A DNA stretch of 64,000 nt. It comes from Frigoribacterium sp. CG_9.8. Its GTDB lineage: Bacteria; Actinomycetota; Actinomycetes; Actinomycetales; Microbacteriaceae. Location: NCBI RefSeq assembly GCF_015751965.1, contig NZ_JADOVH010000002.1, forward strand, positions 310,001 to 374,000, written 5' to 3'. Every line of letters starts with the position of its first letter. Position 1 is the stretch's first letter. The notes beneath the pieces were generated by a model. The model searched no databases. It worked only from the letters and a program-made list of their open reading frames with translations, and was not told where the DNA came from. A program made the translations under genes and the position numbers. Of the stretch, positions 9,128-17,431 are shown piece after piece.

Positions 9128-10602
9128 GCGGTCGGGGAGAGCCGGAGCGGCAGGGGTCGAGCGCGCGAGTGGCCCGCGGCCAATCCGGCCACCTGTCACG
9201 TGCTACGACCTCCAACGCGAAGTTCGATTCAGCACACCGCACGTCACACCGCACGTCACACCGCACGTCACACAGCACTGGCACGGTCGGCCTCACGAAC
9301 GCACGCACTCGCATCGTGGGAGAGCGCACCGGCCTGCTTGCCGACGCGATCATCACCCTCGTGCGGTTCTTCCGCACGATCGGGGCGATCTTCGCCGGGT
9401 GGACACGACGGATTTCCTCGGTCGTCACAGTGTTGGGCTGGTCAATTTTGTTCCTCGTGCCAGCCGCTTTTGTTCTGGGTTACGGGCTCGGCTGGGTGGA
9501 ACTTGTCGCCGTAGCATTTGCTGGCACGGTGCTTATCATCGTGGCCACGATCTACCTCATCGGTCGTATCGCCTTCTCAATCGAGCTCTCGGTCACGCAC
9601 AGTCGGGTCGTCGTGGGGGAACGAGCCACCGGTCTGATCACGGTAACCAATCCGACCACTCGCAGACATGCCGGGTTGAAGGTCGAGGTGTCGGTCGGCC
9701 GCGGGCTGGCGGAGATCGCCATGCCGTCTCTGGCGCACGGCGCATCGTTTCAGCACGAATTCCTCCTGCCGACGAGCCGTCGCGGTGTGCTCTGGATCGG
9801 TCCGGTACGCACGGTGCGGGCCGACCCGGTAGGTCTCGTGCGCCGTGAACTGCTCTGGACGGATGCGAAGCAACTTTTTGTTCACCCGCGAACGATCGGA
9901 ATCCCCTCCACCAGCACCGGGTTCGTGCGTGATCTCGAGGGCAATCCCACCAGAGACCTCTCCAACAGCGATGTGTCGTTCCACGCACTGCGCGAGTATG
10001 TGCCGGGGGATGAGCGCCGCTATATCCACTGGAAGAGCACGGCGAAGACCGGCACCTATATGGTGCGCCAGTTCGAGGAGACCCGCCGGTCTCACCTCGT
10101 GATCGCTCTCAGCCTCGCGACCGCGAATTACGCGACCGAGGAGGAGTTCGAAATGGCGGTGAGCGTCGCCGGATCGCTCGGCGTGCGCGCGATCCGGGAT
10201 GCCCGCAACGTTGCCGTCGTCGTCAGCGAGAAGACGCCCGAGTTCGCCAAGCGCAAGGTGCTCGCGGTGCGACACCTCAACACGCTCACCCGAACCCGAC
10301 TGCTTGATGACCTCGCGGTCATCGAGCACGGGGAATCCGCCCTCGGCATTGTGGATGTCGCCCGCGTCGCGGCCGATGAGATCACCGGGATCTCGGTGGC
10401 GTTCCTGGTCTGCGGGTCTCTTGCCACGGTGACCGAACTTCGAGCGGCATCGACCAAGTTTCCCCCCGGAGTGGAAGTGGTCGCAGTCGTGTGCGATCCC
10501 GAGACTATTCCGGGACTTCGCCGGGTTGCCGGGCTCAGTGTGCTCACGATTGGCTACCTCGAAGATCTGCAGAAATCTCTTGCCAGGTCAGTGGCGGTAT
10601 GA
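9124..10602 (+). CDS. DUF58-domain membrane protein
   Basis: 492 residues from a GTG overlapping the MoxR stop. The first about 60 residues are polar and hold a four-copy His-Arg-Thr-Ser repeat. Two hydrophobic helices follow (about 95-145), then an extracellular or cytoplasmic beta region, then the DUF58 signature with YVPGDERRYIHWKSTAKT. DUF58 proteins carry a degenerate vWA fold and are the usual partner of MoxR ATPases. The next gene starts inside the stop (ATGA). The N-terminal repeat lies outside any conserved domain, so a downstream start is conceivable, for example just before the hydrophobic part. Confidence 0.9.
   Translation: MSGRGEPERQGSSARVARGQSGHLSRATTSNAKFDSAHRTSHRTSHRTSHSTGTVGLTNARTRIVGERTGLLADAIITLVRFFRTIGAIFAGWTRRISSVVTVLGWSILFLVPAAFVLGYGLGWVELVAVAFAGTVLIIVATIYLIGRIAFSIELSVTHSRVVVGERATGLITVTNPTTRRHAGLKVEVSVGRGLAEIAMPSLAHGASFQHEFLLPTSRRGVLWIGPVRTVRADPVGLVRRELLWTDAKQLFVHPRTIGIPSTSTGFVRDLEGNPTRDLSNSDVSFHALREYVPGDERRYIHWKSTAKTGTYMVRQFEETRRSHLVIALSLATANYATEEEFEMAVSVAGSLGVRAIRDARNVAVVVSEKTPEFAKRKVLAVRHLNTLTRTRLLDDLAVIEHGESALGIVDVARVAADEITGISVAFLVCGSLATVTELRAASTKFPPGVEVVAVVCDPETIPGLRRVAGLSVLTIGYLEDLQKSLARSVAV
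9233..9280 (+). repeat. 12-bp tandem repeat in DUF58 N-terminus
   Basis: Three perfect copies of CACACCGCACGT (9233, 9245, 9257) and one degenerate copy encode Ser-His-Arg-Thr units. The period is a multiple of three, so the frame is kept. Confidence 0.9.
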
Positions 10603-13001
10603 GCACCGGCTCCGACAGCATCCGCCGCATCGACAGCAAGCGCCGGTCCACGGTAGACAAGCGCGGTGCGGGACCTTCTCGATCCACCCGCCGTACCCGC
10701 CTGCCCCTCGCTTTCACGGCGATGACGATCCTGATGTTCTGGCTTACCGTGCTCGTGGCATCCGCCGCGCTCTGGCCGATCTACCAGTCCGCGCAATTGG
10801 TCATCATGATCGGTGCGACCGTGCTGGTCGGGTCGGTTATTGCAGTATCCGGGGCGCGATACCGGTGGTCGACACTCAGGATCACTCTCGCCACGGTCAG
10901 CGTCTATTTCCTGTTTGGTGTGCCCCTCGCCATTCCCGATCGCTCGCTCTTCGCGCTGCTGCCCACCCTGCAGGGTGAACTCGAACTGCTGCAGAGCACT
11001 GCCCTCGGCTGGAAGCGACTTCTCACCATCACCCTCCCAGTTGGCTCGTATGAGTCGCTTCTTGTGCCGGCGTTCATCCTCGTGCTCACCACAACCGTCG
11101 TCGGGCTTTCGGTTGGTCTCCGAGCCAAGTGGGGGGAGCTCGGAGTGATCGCACCCATCGGGCTATTCATCACCGCGCTCATGTTCGGTGCCTCGACGGC
11201 GACCTGGCCGCTCCAACTCTCGCTCGGGCTGCTTGCGAGTGCGCTGGGCTGGCTTGTCTGGCGGCGGTGGTACCGGCGTCGAGACTCGCTCCGACTGCTC
11301 GCAGCGCAGGCTGTAGATAGCGACGGCCGACCGCTCGAAGCGGCCACCGACACCAGTTTCGCCGGGTTTCGCACGGTGATGAGCGCCGGACTCATTGTCG
11401 TACTCGCTGCGGTCGGTGCGGTCGCTGCCACGCTCACTCTTCCGCCGACCGAACAGCGTCAGGTGTTGCGCACAGCGATCGAAAAGCCATTCGATCCACG
11501 GGTCTATGCGAGTCCGCTCAGCGGCTTTCGGCGCTACGAGGAGACGAACGCGGCCAATACGACCATGCTCACCGTCTCGGGTCTCCCGATCGGTGCGCGG
11601 CTCCGAATCGCCACTCTCGACACCTATGACGGAATCATCTACTCGGTCGGCAGTTCCCTGGTGTCAAGCGAATCTGGTTTGTTCACGCGGGTTCCTGCCC
11701 GCTTCGACCAGTCGGGTACACGCGGGTCGCCGGTATCACTTCGCATCCTGGTCGGTGACTATTCCGGCCTGTGGCTTCCGACCGTCGGCAAGTTCACCGG
11801 TATCAGCTTTAGCGGGCCGGATGCCTCGGAGCTGCGCAATTCGTTTTATTACAACGACGCAAGCGGAACCGCCGCCGTGATCCGGCCTCTTCGGTCGGGC
11901 GACAGGTATTCGCTGACGGCCGTTGAGCCACGTCAGCCGTCCGAGGATCAACGTGCAGCTCTCCGCCCTGGGACCGCCGAAGTGCCGCGCTCCGCGGGGA
12001 TCCCCGACCAGCTCTCATCGACGCTTGACGCCTGGACGCGGTCACAGACCACACCGGGAGCGCGCCTCGCGGCCATGATTACCGCTATGAAACAGACCGG
12101 CTACCTCAGTCACGGGGTCGACCCGGACCTCCCGGCGAGCCGCTCCGGGCATGCTGCGGATCGCATCAGCCAGTTGCTCACCGACCAGCGCATGATCGGC
12201 GATCAGGAGCAGTATGCCGTCACTGCCGCGTTGATGGCTCGTCAGCTCGGCTTTCCGGCCCGGGTGGTCTTCGGCTTCGTACCCGAGGTCAACACCCAGG
12301 GCCCGACCGTAGTGCTCGGCAAGGATATCTCGGCCTGGATCGAGGTCAACACGGCACAGTTCGGGTGGGTGACGATGGATCCGACGCCCCCGATGCGGGA
12401 CATCCCCGCGGAACTCCCCAAGGATCCGACAACCATCGCCCGGCCGCAGCCGCCCGTGCAGCCTCCCATCGACGACCCCACCCGACCGAACATCCAGCAG
12501 CAGCCGGAAAGCACTCAGGATTCCGCACCAAAGGACAATTTTTTCCTGATGGTGCTTTTCGCTGCGCTCCGGTTGGTCGGTTGGATTGTGCTTGGTGTTG
12601 CCGTCATCCTCGCCCCGTTCCTCGCGATCGTCGTGGCAAAGCTGCGGCGACGGATGTTGCGGCGCCGTGCCCCGACGGCCATCCAGCGAATCAGCGGTGG
12701 ATGGCAGGAGTTCGAGGACGCCGTCGTCGACCACGGTTATGACCCGCCACCATCATCCACTCGCACCGAGGTCGCTTCGAAGGTCGGAGGGGTGCAGTCG
12801 CTCGTGCTCGCGGCAGTCGCCGACCGGGCGATGTTTTCTCCGGACCTGCCGCGGGATGAGGAGGCCGATCTTCTCTGGCGCGCGGTCACTGATCTTCGGG
12901 CATCACTGGACGATGGGGCAACTCGTCGGCAGCGCATCAGGGCGGCAATCTCGCTGCGATCCCTCGGTGGATATAGTGTCAAGAGGCTGTTCAGGAGATA
13001 G
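10599..13001 (+). CDS. transglutaminase-fold membrane protein, catalytic residues replaced
   Basis: 800 residues from ATG 10599, which overlaps the DUF58 stop as ATGA; longer in-frame starts would run deep into DUF58. About six N-terminal hydrophobic helices are followed by an extracellular domain with a transglutaminase core (about 480-610), another transmembrane helix near 650-675 and a cytoplasmic tail. The core segment reads GDQEQYAVTAALMARQLGFPARVV, cut here as GDQEQYA then ALMARQLGFPARVV: the usual Cys is Gln536. The usual HAW reads SAW with Ser578; only Asp594 of DPTP remains. On established transglutaminase chemistry it should be inactive, so a structural or binding role is inferred. 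It is the TGM member of a PFNA-type cluster. Confidence 0.88.
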   Translation: MSTGSDSIRRIDSKRRSTVDKRGAGPSRSTRRTRLPLAFTAMTILMFWLTVLVASAALWPIYQSAQLVIMIGATVLVGSVIAVSGARYRWSTLRITLATVSVYFLFGVPLAIPDRSLFALLPTLQGELELLQSTALGWKRLLTITLPVGSYESLLVPAFILVLTTTVVGLSVGLRAKWGELGVIAPIGLFITALMFGASTATWPLQLSLGLLASALGWLVWRRWYRRRDSLRLLAAQAVDSDGRPLEAATDTSFAGFRTVMSAGLIVVLAAVGAVAATLTLPPTEQRQVLRTAIEKPFDPRVYASPLSGFRRYEETNAANTTMLTVSGLPIGARLRIATLDTYDGIIYSVGSSLVSSESGLFTRVPARFDQSGTRGSPVSLRILVGDYSGLWLPTVGKFTGISFSGPDASELRNSFYYNDASGTAAVIRPLRSGDRYSLTAVEPRQPSEDQRAALRPGTAEVPRSAGIPDQLSSTLDAWTRSQTTPGARLAAMITAMKQTGYLSHGVDPDLPASRSGHAADRISQLLTDQRMIGDQEQYAVTAALMARQLGFPARVVFGFVPEVNTQGPTVVLGKDISAWIEVNTAQFGWVTMDPTPPMRDIPAELPKDPTTIARPQPPVQPPIDDPTRPNIQQQPESTQDSAPKDNFFLMVLFAALRLVGWIVLGVAVILAPFLAIVVAKLRRRMLRRRAPTAIQRISGGWQEFEDAVVDHGYDPPPSSTRTEVASKVGGVQSLVLAAVADRAMFSPDLPRDEEADLLWRAVTDLRASLDDGATRRQRIRAAISLRSLGGYSVKRLFRR

Positions 13002-13019
13002 TCGGATGGTCGCAGCGGG

Positions 13020-14063
13020 ATGGCTGCAGTTGGGAAGGTTCTCAGGCGAATGACGTGTAACTTTTGTTCCACCGCGTTGCCTGCCGGGGCGCTCTTTTGC
13101 GGCGAATGCGGTCGAGCGGTCGCAGCTGTGCCGCCTGTTGCTGTGCCGCCTGTCCCGGTTAGCCGGGTGCCGGCGCCTCTTCCCCCGATCGTGCGTCGAG
13201 TAACTGGCCAAAATCCTCCGTCTCCCGTGCTGTCGACGGTTCAGAATCCAGTGCCCCCGCTGGTTGTCCCGCGAGTGGATGGCGCCGCAACCGTCGCTTG
13301 CGAACAGTGTGGCTCGCCGATGTCGGAAAACGATATCTTCTGTGGGGAATGCGGCTTCGTGTCCCGCGCTGCGAGCGAGGACTTTGGCCGGTCCCGCGAC
13401 ACCGCGATCATCGAACTTGCTCCGCCGCGAGCGTCGGCTCCCCGTCCGCGGCCGCCAGTCGTGGTCGATCGCCTGCCTGATTTCGAGCCGCCAGCTGTCA
13501 CCACCAGGTCCGCAGGCGCCACTGGTCCCTCCCGTAACACTGGTCCCTCCCGTAACACGGGTGCTTCGGATAACACGGGTGCTTCGGATAACACGGGTGC
13601 TTCGGATAACACGGGTGCTTCGGATAACACGGGCAGGATCGAATCCGCACGAGCGGTAACTGGTCGGGCCGATGACGTTCCATTTGATGATTCGGGCGAC
13701 CTCGAAGCGACCAGAATTTCGCGTCCGGGTCGAGTAGGGGAGCGTTTCGTATTGCAGTTCAGTACCGGTGAGAGCTTCACGGTCTACGGCAGTGGACTCA
13801 TCGGGCGCAATCCGCGCTCTGAACCCGGCGAACATTTCGACCAGTTGGTGCGCGTGCTCGATCCGAGCCGCTCAGTCTCCAAAGTCCACCTTGAATTCGG
13901 GCAGGACGCCGGACGATTCTGGATCATGGACCGAGCCTCCGGAAACGGCACGCTCGTGCGCGAGCCCGAGTCCGCCGTCGTGCGTTGCCAGCCGGAGAAG
14001 CGTTTTCGAATCGTTCGCGGCACCCGCGTCGACATCGGCGAGCAGTTCTTTATCGTGAGCTGA
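13020..14063 (+). CDS. double zinc-ribbon, FHA-domain protein
   Basis: 347 residues from ATG 13020. ATG 13050 gives 337 residues starting at MTCNFC and has GGAAGG 13 bases upstream, so it is a serious alternative. Two zinc ribbons are visible: CNFC...CGEC near the start and CEQC...CGEC about 75 residues later. A Pro-rich linker and a six-copy hexapeptide repeat follow. The C-terminal FHA domain (about 245-345) shows GRNP, the RSVSKVHLEF strand and GNGT, the residues that contact phosphothreonine. It is probably the phosphopeptide reader for the upstream kinase, and its position before the EccC-like gene suggests that it links phosphorylation to that ATPase. Confidence 0.88.
   Translation: MAAVGKVLRRMTCNFCSTALPAGALFCGECGRAVAAVPPVAVPPVPVSRVPAPLPPIVRRVTGQNPPSPVLSTVQNPVPPLVVPRVDGAATVACEQCGSPMSENDIFCGECGFVSRAASEDFGRSRDTAIIELAPPRASAPRPRPPVVVDRLPDFEPPAVTTRSAGATGPSRNTGPSRNTGASDNTGASDNTGASDNTGASDNTGRIESARAVTGRADDVPFDDSGDLEATRISRPGRVGERFVLQFSTGESFTVYGSGLIGRNPRSEPGEHFDQLVRVLDPSRSVSKVHLEFGQDAGRFWIMDRASGNGTLVREPESAVVRCQPEKRFRIVRGTRVDIGEQFFIVS
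13523..13632 (+). repeat. 18-bp tandem repeat, six copies, in FHA protein linker
   Basis: Two copies encode Gly-Pro-Ser-Arg-Asn-Thr, followed by four nearly identical copies (13561, 13579, 13597, 13615) that encode Gly-Ala-Ser-Asp-Asn-Thr. The Ser/Thr-rich units sit between the zinc ribbons and the FHA domain and could be kinase targets. Confidence 0.95.
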
Positions 14064-14166
14064 CCGATTTCACTTTCTCGGTCGGCACTTCTCCTCCACG
14101 GCGAGGGTCAGGTGGGTGTTGTCCCGAGATCGTCGCTACTCCTGCGAGTGAGACAACTGTCGCTGG

Positions 14167-17100
14167 TTGGCTGATGCGGTGCCAGCCTCCTGCCCTCCCC
14201 GCTCGGTCTCTCCCCGCTCGGACCCTCCTGGCCTGGCGTCATCTGGCCTGGCCTCATCTCGGCGGCGGGTAGCAGCGCGCACATCGGCGCTGGCGGTTCC
14301 CCGACTGCCGGAGCGGCCCCGACCGCACGGTTTTCCGCTCATTGCGGTGCTTGCGCCGGTGGTCGGATCAGTGCTCATTTGGGCGCTGACCCGCTCTCCA
14401 TTCGCGCTGGTGTTCGCGCTGCTCGGTCCGCTCGTCGCCATCGCCAGCGTCGCGGATGCCCGACTGCAGTCCCGACGCACGTCCAAGCGTGAGTCAGCGC
14501 GGTTTGCCTGCGAGGTGGCATCGACGCGCACGGAGATCGAACGGCGTCATGCCGAGGAGCGTGAGCAGTTGCTTCACGCGGTACCGAGTGCCACCGGACT
14601 GACCTCACGGGTGTCACACGACCCTGAACGCTGGCGCATCGCCGCAACTGCAGGAGTGCCACTGCGTCTCGGTCTCGGGAGCATGCCGAGCTCGGTGCGG
14701 CTGGATGGCTCGTCAACGACGACGGTGGATGCTGATAACCCGGTGCAGGCGGCAATCGAGCAGCTGCATGAGCTCGCTTCACTGGTGACCGGTGTGCCGA
14801 TCGTGGTCGACGCACGACTCGGTATCGGGGTGTGTGGCCCAGCCGCGCTTGCGCACGCCGTCGCACGAGGTCTTCTGCTGCAACTCGGCGATCGGCTCTC
14901 GCCGGAGTTAGGGGTATTTTCCGCCGATGGCGGGGCGGGCGACTGGACCGCACGACTACCGCATCGCACGGTGCCCCCGGCGGGTCAGGGCAGTGCAGTG
15001 GCGGGCAGTGCAGTAGCGGGCAGTGCAGTGGCGGGCAGCGCAGTGGTGACCTGGACCTGCGAGGGTGAGACCGGTGTGATCGCTGTCGCCTCCCGCGTGG
15101 AAGACCTTCCCGGTCACTGCCGCGTGGTGGTGCAGGTCATCACCGGGCGCAGTTCCCGGGTGGTCCGCTGCCCGGATGACTTAGGGCTCGAGGTGCCTGC
15201 CACTCTCCTCGTTGAATTGGTGTCCTCACAGCAAGCGAGGGAGATCGGCAGATTCCTCACGGCCTCGGCTCGGGCTCTTGGTCGGGTGCGTTGTGAATTG
15301 CAGCGCATCGCCGATCAGGGCTTCTTCTCGCTACCTCTGCCCGTGTCTCTGCCCGCCAGTGTTACTCGAGATTTCCCCGGTGGGATGCCCAATATGCCGC
15401 CCGGTGTCTCTCGTGTTCGCGCCGGATCCCTCGCCTGTGTGTTTGCTCGCCGTGCCGACACGGCAGAGGGAATGATGATCGATCTTGTATCGCACGGCCC
15501 GCATGCGGTCATCGGTGGCACGACGGGAAGTGGCAAGAGTGAACTCCTCGTCAGCTGGGTACTCGCGATGGCGCGGGTCCACGCGCCCTCGGTAGTTAAT
15601 TTTCTGCTGGTGGACTTCAAGGGTGGTGCCTCGTTCGCCTCCCTTGCTGATCTTCCGCACGTGGTGGGCATCGTTACCGACCTCGACGAGCGAACCGCTC
15701 ACCGAGCGATGCTCAGCCTGCGGGCAGAGCTCAAGTTTCGGGAGAGACTGCTCGCACAGACAGGCGCGAGATCGGTGGATGACGCGGGCGTAGATCTGCC
15801 GCGGCTCGTCATCATGGTCGATGAATTCGCAGCGATGGCAGCTGATTACCCGCAGCTGCACGACCTGTTTGCCGACCTTGCCGCGCGCGGTCGATCACTC
15901 GGCTTGCATCTGGTGCTGTGTACCCAGCGGCCGGCCGGAGTTATTCGGGATGCTGTGCTCGCCAACGCGACCCTCCGACTCTCGCTTCGGGTCAATAACC
16001 GTGCTGACAGCCTGGCCGTGCTCGGCTCGGACCAGGCCGCGGAGTTGCCGGGGGACTCACCCGGTCGGGCCCTCATCTCGATCGGCGGTGATCGACCAGA
16101 ACCGGTCACAGTCGCCCGCGCGAGAGAGGATGACATTCTGCGGGTGATCGGCCAGTATCCGGCCCCCGTTCCATCGATCCGCCGGCCGTGGTGTGATGAT
16201 CTCCCCGCCGTAGTGCCGCTGGCCTCGCTCGAATTCAACGGCGAGGGTATTCCCTTCGCCCTCGTCGATCTCCCCGAGCAACAGCGGCAGGACACGGCGC
16301 AGTACGATCCAGCCCTGCGGGGCAGCCTGCTCGTGATTGGAGCCACGGGCTCCGGTAAGAGTGAGTTGCTCTCGACCCTGAGCGCGGCATGCGGTGTGGA
16401 GCGTCTGCCGTCAACCGCGGAGGCTGCCTGGGACGCGGTGGAGGCCGCGATCGGGCGGCTTCGAGCGGGAGTCCGAGGTGCGCGGCTGTTGCTCGCAGAC
16501 GACCTCGACGCGCTCGTCGGGAGGTTCCCGGAGGAATATGTACTCACCTTCGTCGACCGCCTGGTCGAACTTGCCCGAGATGGCTCGGCGGTCGGCCTCT
16601 GGCTCGGACTGTCGGTGCGCCGGATCCCACCCGCACTCCAGACCCTCACATCGCTGTGTGACGAGAGGGTCCTTCTGCGACTCGCCTCGCGACAGGACTA
16701 CCTGATAGCCGGCGGCACTGCAGTCGGGTACGCCCCGGATGCCCCGCCAGGTTCGGGCGAGTGGCGCGGGGCCCGCATCCAGGTTGGTCTGAGTTCAGCC
16801 GAGAGTGGCACTGCGGGGCTTGAGCCTGTGGGGCTTGAGCCTGTGGGGGGTGAGTCTGCGGGGCTTGAGTCTGCGGGGGGTGGTACCGCGGAGCTACCGT
16901 CGGCTCTCGCAGCCGACGGATTCGATCTCGCCGGTTACCGCACCGTCGCCATCATGACGACCAGGGTCGCGGAGTTCGCCCGCCGTCTTCGAGCGTTGCA
17001 ACCGCAGCCCGGCGAGGTGCAGCTGCTCTCGGGATCGCCACCGTTGCGACCGATGTCAGTAGAGGTGCCGGGGGTACCGGGGGTGCCGGGCACGCCGGGC

Positions 17101-17361
17101 ACATCTGGAATACTCGGTGTAATCGACGCGCAAGCGCCATCGGTGATCATTGGCGATCCCGACGGCTGGCAGGCCAACTGGGCACTTCTCGGCGCTGTGC
17201 GCAGGTCTGGGCTCGTCGTGTTCGACCGATGCAGCGTTGCCGATTTCCGTGGACTCACCGGCCGCAGAACACTGCCACCGCCGATCCGCACCGGCGCAGA
17301 CCAGTGTTGGTCGCTGCAACCCGATGGATCGGTCAGCCGGATGCTCGCACCATCCGCCTGA
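14167..17361 (+). CDS. FtsK/SpoIIIE-type (EccC-like) membrane ATPase
   Basis: About 1,064 residues from TTG 14167; GTG 14179 is an alternative start, and the N-terminal 50 residues are low-complexity. Two transmembrane helices lie at about 57-100. The first ATPase module has Walker A GGTTGSGKSE (about 450) and Walker B LVIMVDEFAAM (about 547). The second has Walker A GATGSGKSE (about 727), but its Walker B-like LLLADDLDAL lacks the usual DE pair. This matches EccC-type secretion motors of type VII systems, although EccC usually has three ATPase domains. No WXG100 or EccB/D/E gene is visible here; upstream sequence is not available. Three separate tandem repeats lie in predicted loops or linkers. 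Confidence 0.85.
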   Translation: MADAVPASCPPRSVSPRSDPPGLASSGLASSRRRVAARTSALAVPRLPERPRPHGFPLIAVLAPVVGSVLIWALTRSPFALVFALLGPLVAIASVADARLQSRRTSKRESARFACEVASTRTEIERRHAEEREQLLHAVPSATGLTSRVSHDPERWRIAATAGVPLRLGLGSMPSSVRLDGSSTTTVDADNPVQAAIEQLHELASLVTGVPIVVDARLGIGVCGPAALAHAVARGLLLQLGDRLSPELGVFSADGGAGDWTARLPHRTVPPAGQGSAVAGSAVAGSAVAGSAVVTWTCEGETGVIAVASRVEDLPGHCRVVVQVITGRSSRVVRCPDDLGLEVPATLLVELVSSQQAREIGRFLTASARALGRVRCELQRIADQGFFSLPLPVSLPASVTRDFPGGMPNMPPGVSRVRAGSLACVFARRADTAEGMMIDLVSHGPHAVIGGTTGSGKSELLVSWVLAMARVHAPSVVNFLLVDFKGGASFASLADLPHVVGIVTDLDERTAHRAMLSLRAELKFRERLLAQTGARSVDDAGVDLPRLVIMVDEFAAMAADYPQLHDLFADLAARGRSLGLHLVLCTQRPAGVIRDAVLANATLRLSLRVNNRADSLAVLGSDQAAELPGDSPGRALISIGGDRPEPVTVARAREDDILRVIGQYPAPVPSIRRPWCDDLPAVVPLASLEFNGEGIPFALVDLPEQQRQDTAQYDPALRGSLLVIGATGSGKSELLSTLSAACGVERLPSTAEAAWDAVEAAIGRLRAGVRGARLLLADDLDALVGRFPEEYVLTFVDRLVELARDGSAVGLWLGLSVRRIPPALQTLTSLCDERVLLRLASRQDYLIAGGTAVGYAPDAPPGSGEWRGARIQVGLSSAESGTAGLEPVGLEPVGGESAGLESAGGGTAELPSALAADGFDLAGYRTVAIMTTRVAEFARRLRALQPQPGEVQLLSGSPPLRPMSVEVPGVPGVPGTPGTSGILGVIDAQAPSVIIGDPDGWQANWALLGAVRRSGLVVFDRCSVADFRGLTGRRTLPPPIRTGADQCWSLQPDGSVSRMLAPSA
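14991..15050 (+). repeat. 15-bp tandem repeat in EccC-like gene
   Basis: Four copies of a CAGTGCAGTGGCGGG-like unit encode Gly-Ser-Ala-Val-Ala. Copies two and four carry substitutions. It lies in a predicted loop before the first ATPase module. Confidence 0.92.
16813..16887 (+). repeat. 15-bp tandem repeat in EccC-like gene, second site
   Basis: Five diverged copies of a GCGGGGCTTGAGCCT-like unit encode Gly-Leu-Glu-Pro-Val or Gly-Glu-Ser-Ala repeats after the second ATPase module. Confidence 0.9.
17068..17103 (+). repeat. 9-bp tandem repeat encoding Pro-Gly-Val/Thr
   Basis: Four CCGGGGGTA-like units encode a short collagen-like Pro-Gly-X run near the C-terminus of the EccC-like protein. Confidence 0.85.
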
Positions 17362-17366
17362 CCGCC

Positions 17367-17431
17367 GCATCATGCCGGCGTTAGGCCTGCGTCATGCCCC
17401 ATCATGCCTGCGCTATGCCAGCGTCATGCCA
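17367..17431. repeat. 11-bp tandem repeat between convergent genes, spanning the ald stop
   Basis: Six diverged copies of a GCGTCATGCCA-like unit (one copy is 10 bp) fill the spacer after the EccC-like gene and continue into the last codons of ald. No terminator hairpin is evident here. Confidence 0.8.

Noticed and set aside
13523-13632. Possible CRISPR-like array
   Set aside because: The copies are head-to-tail without unique spacers and are read in frame as hexapeptides; no cas gene is near.
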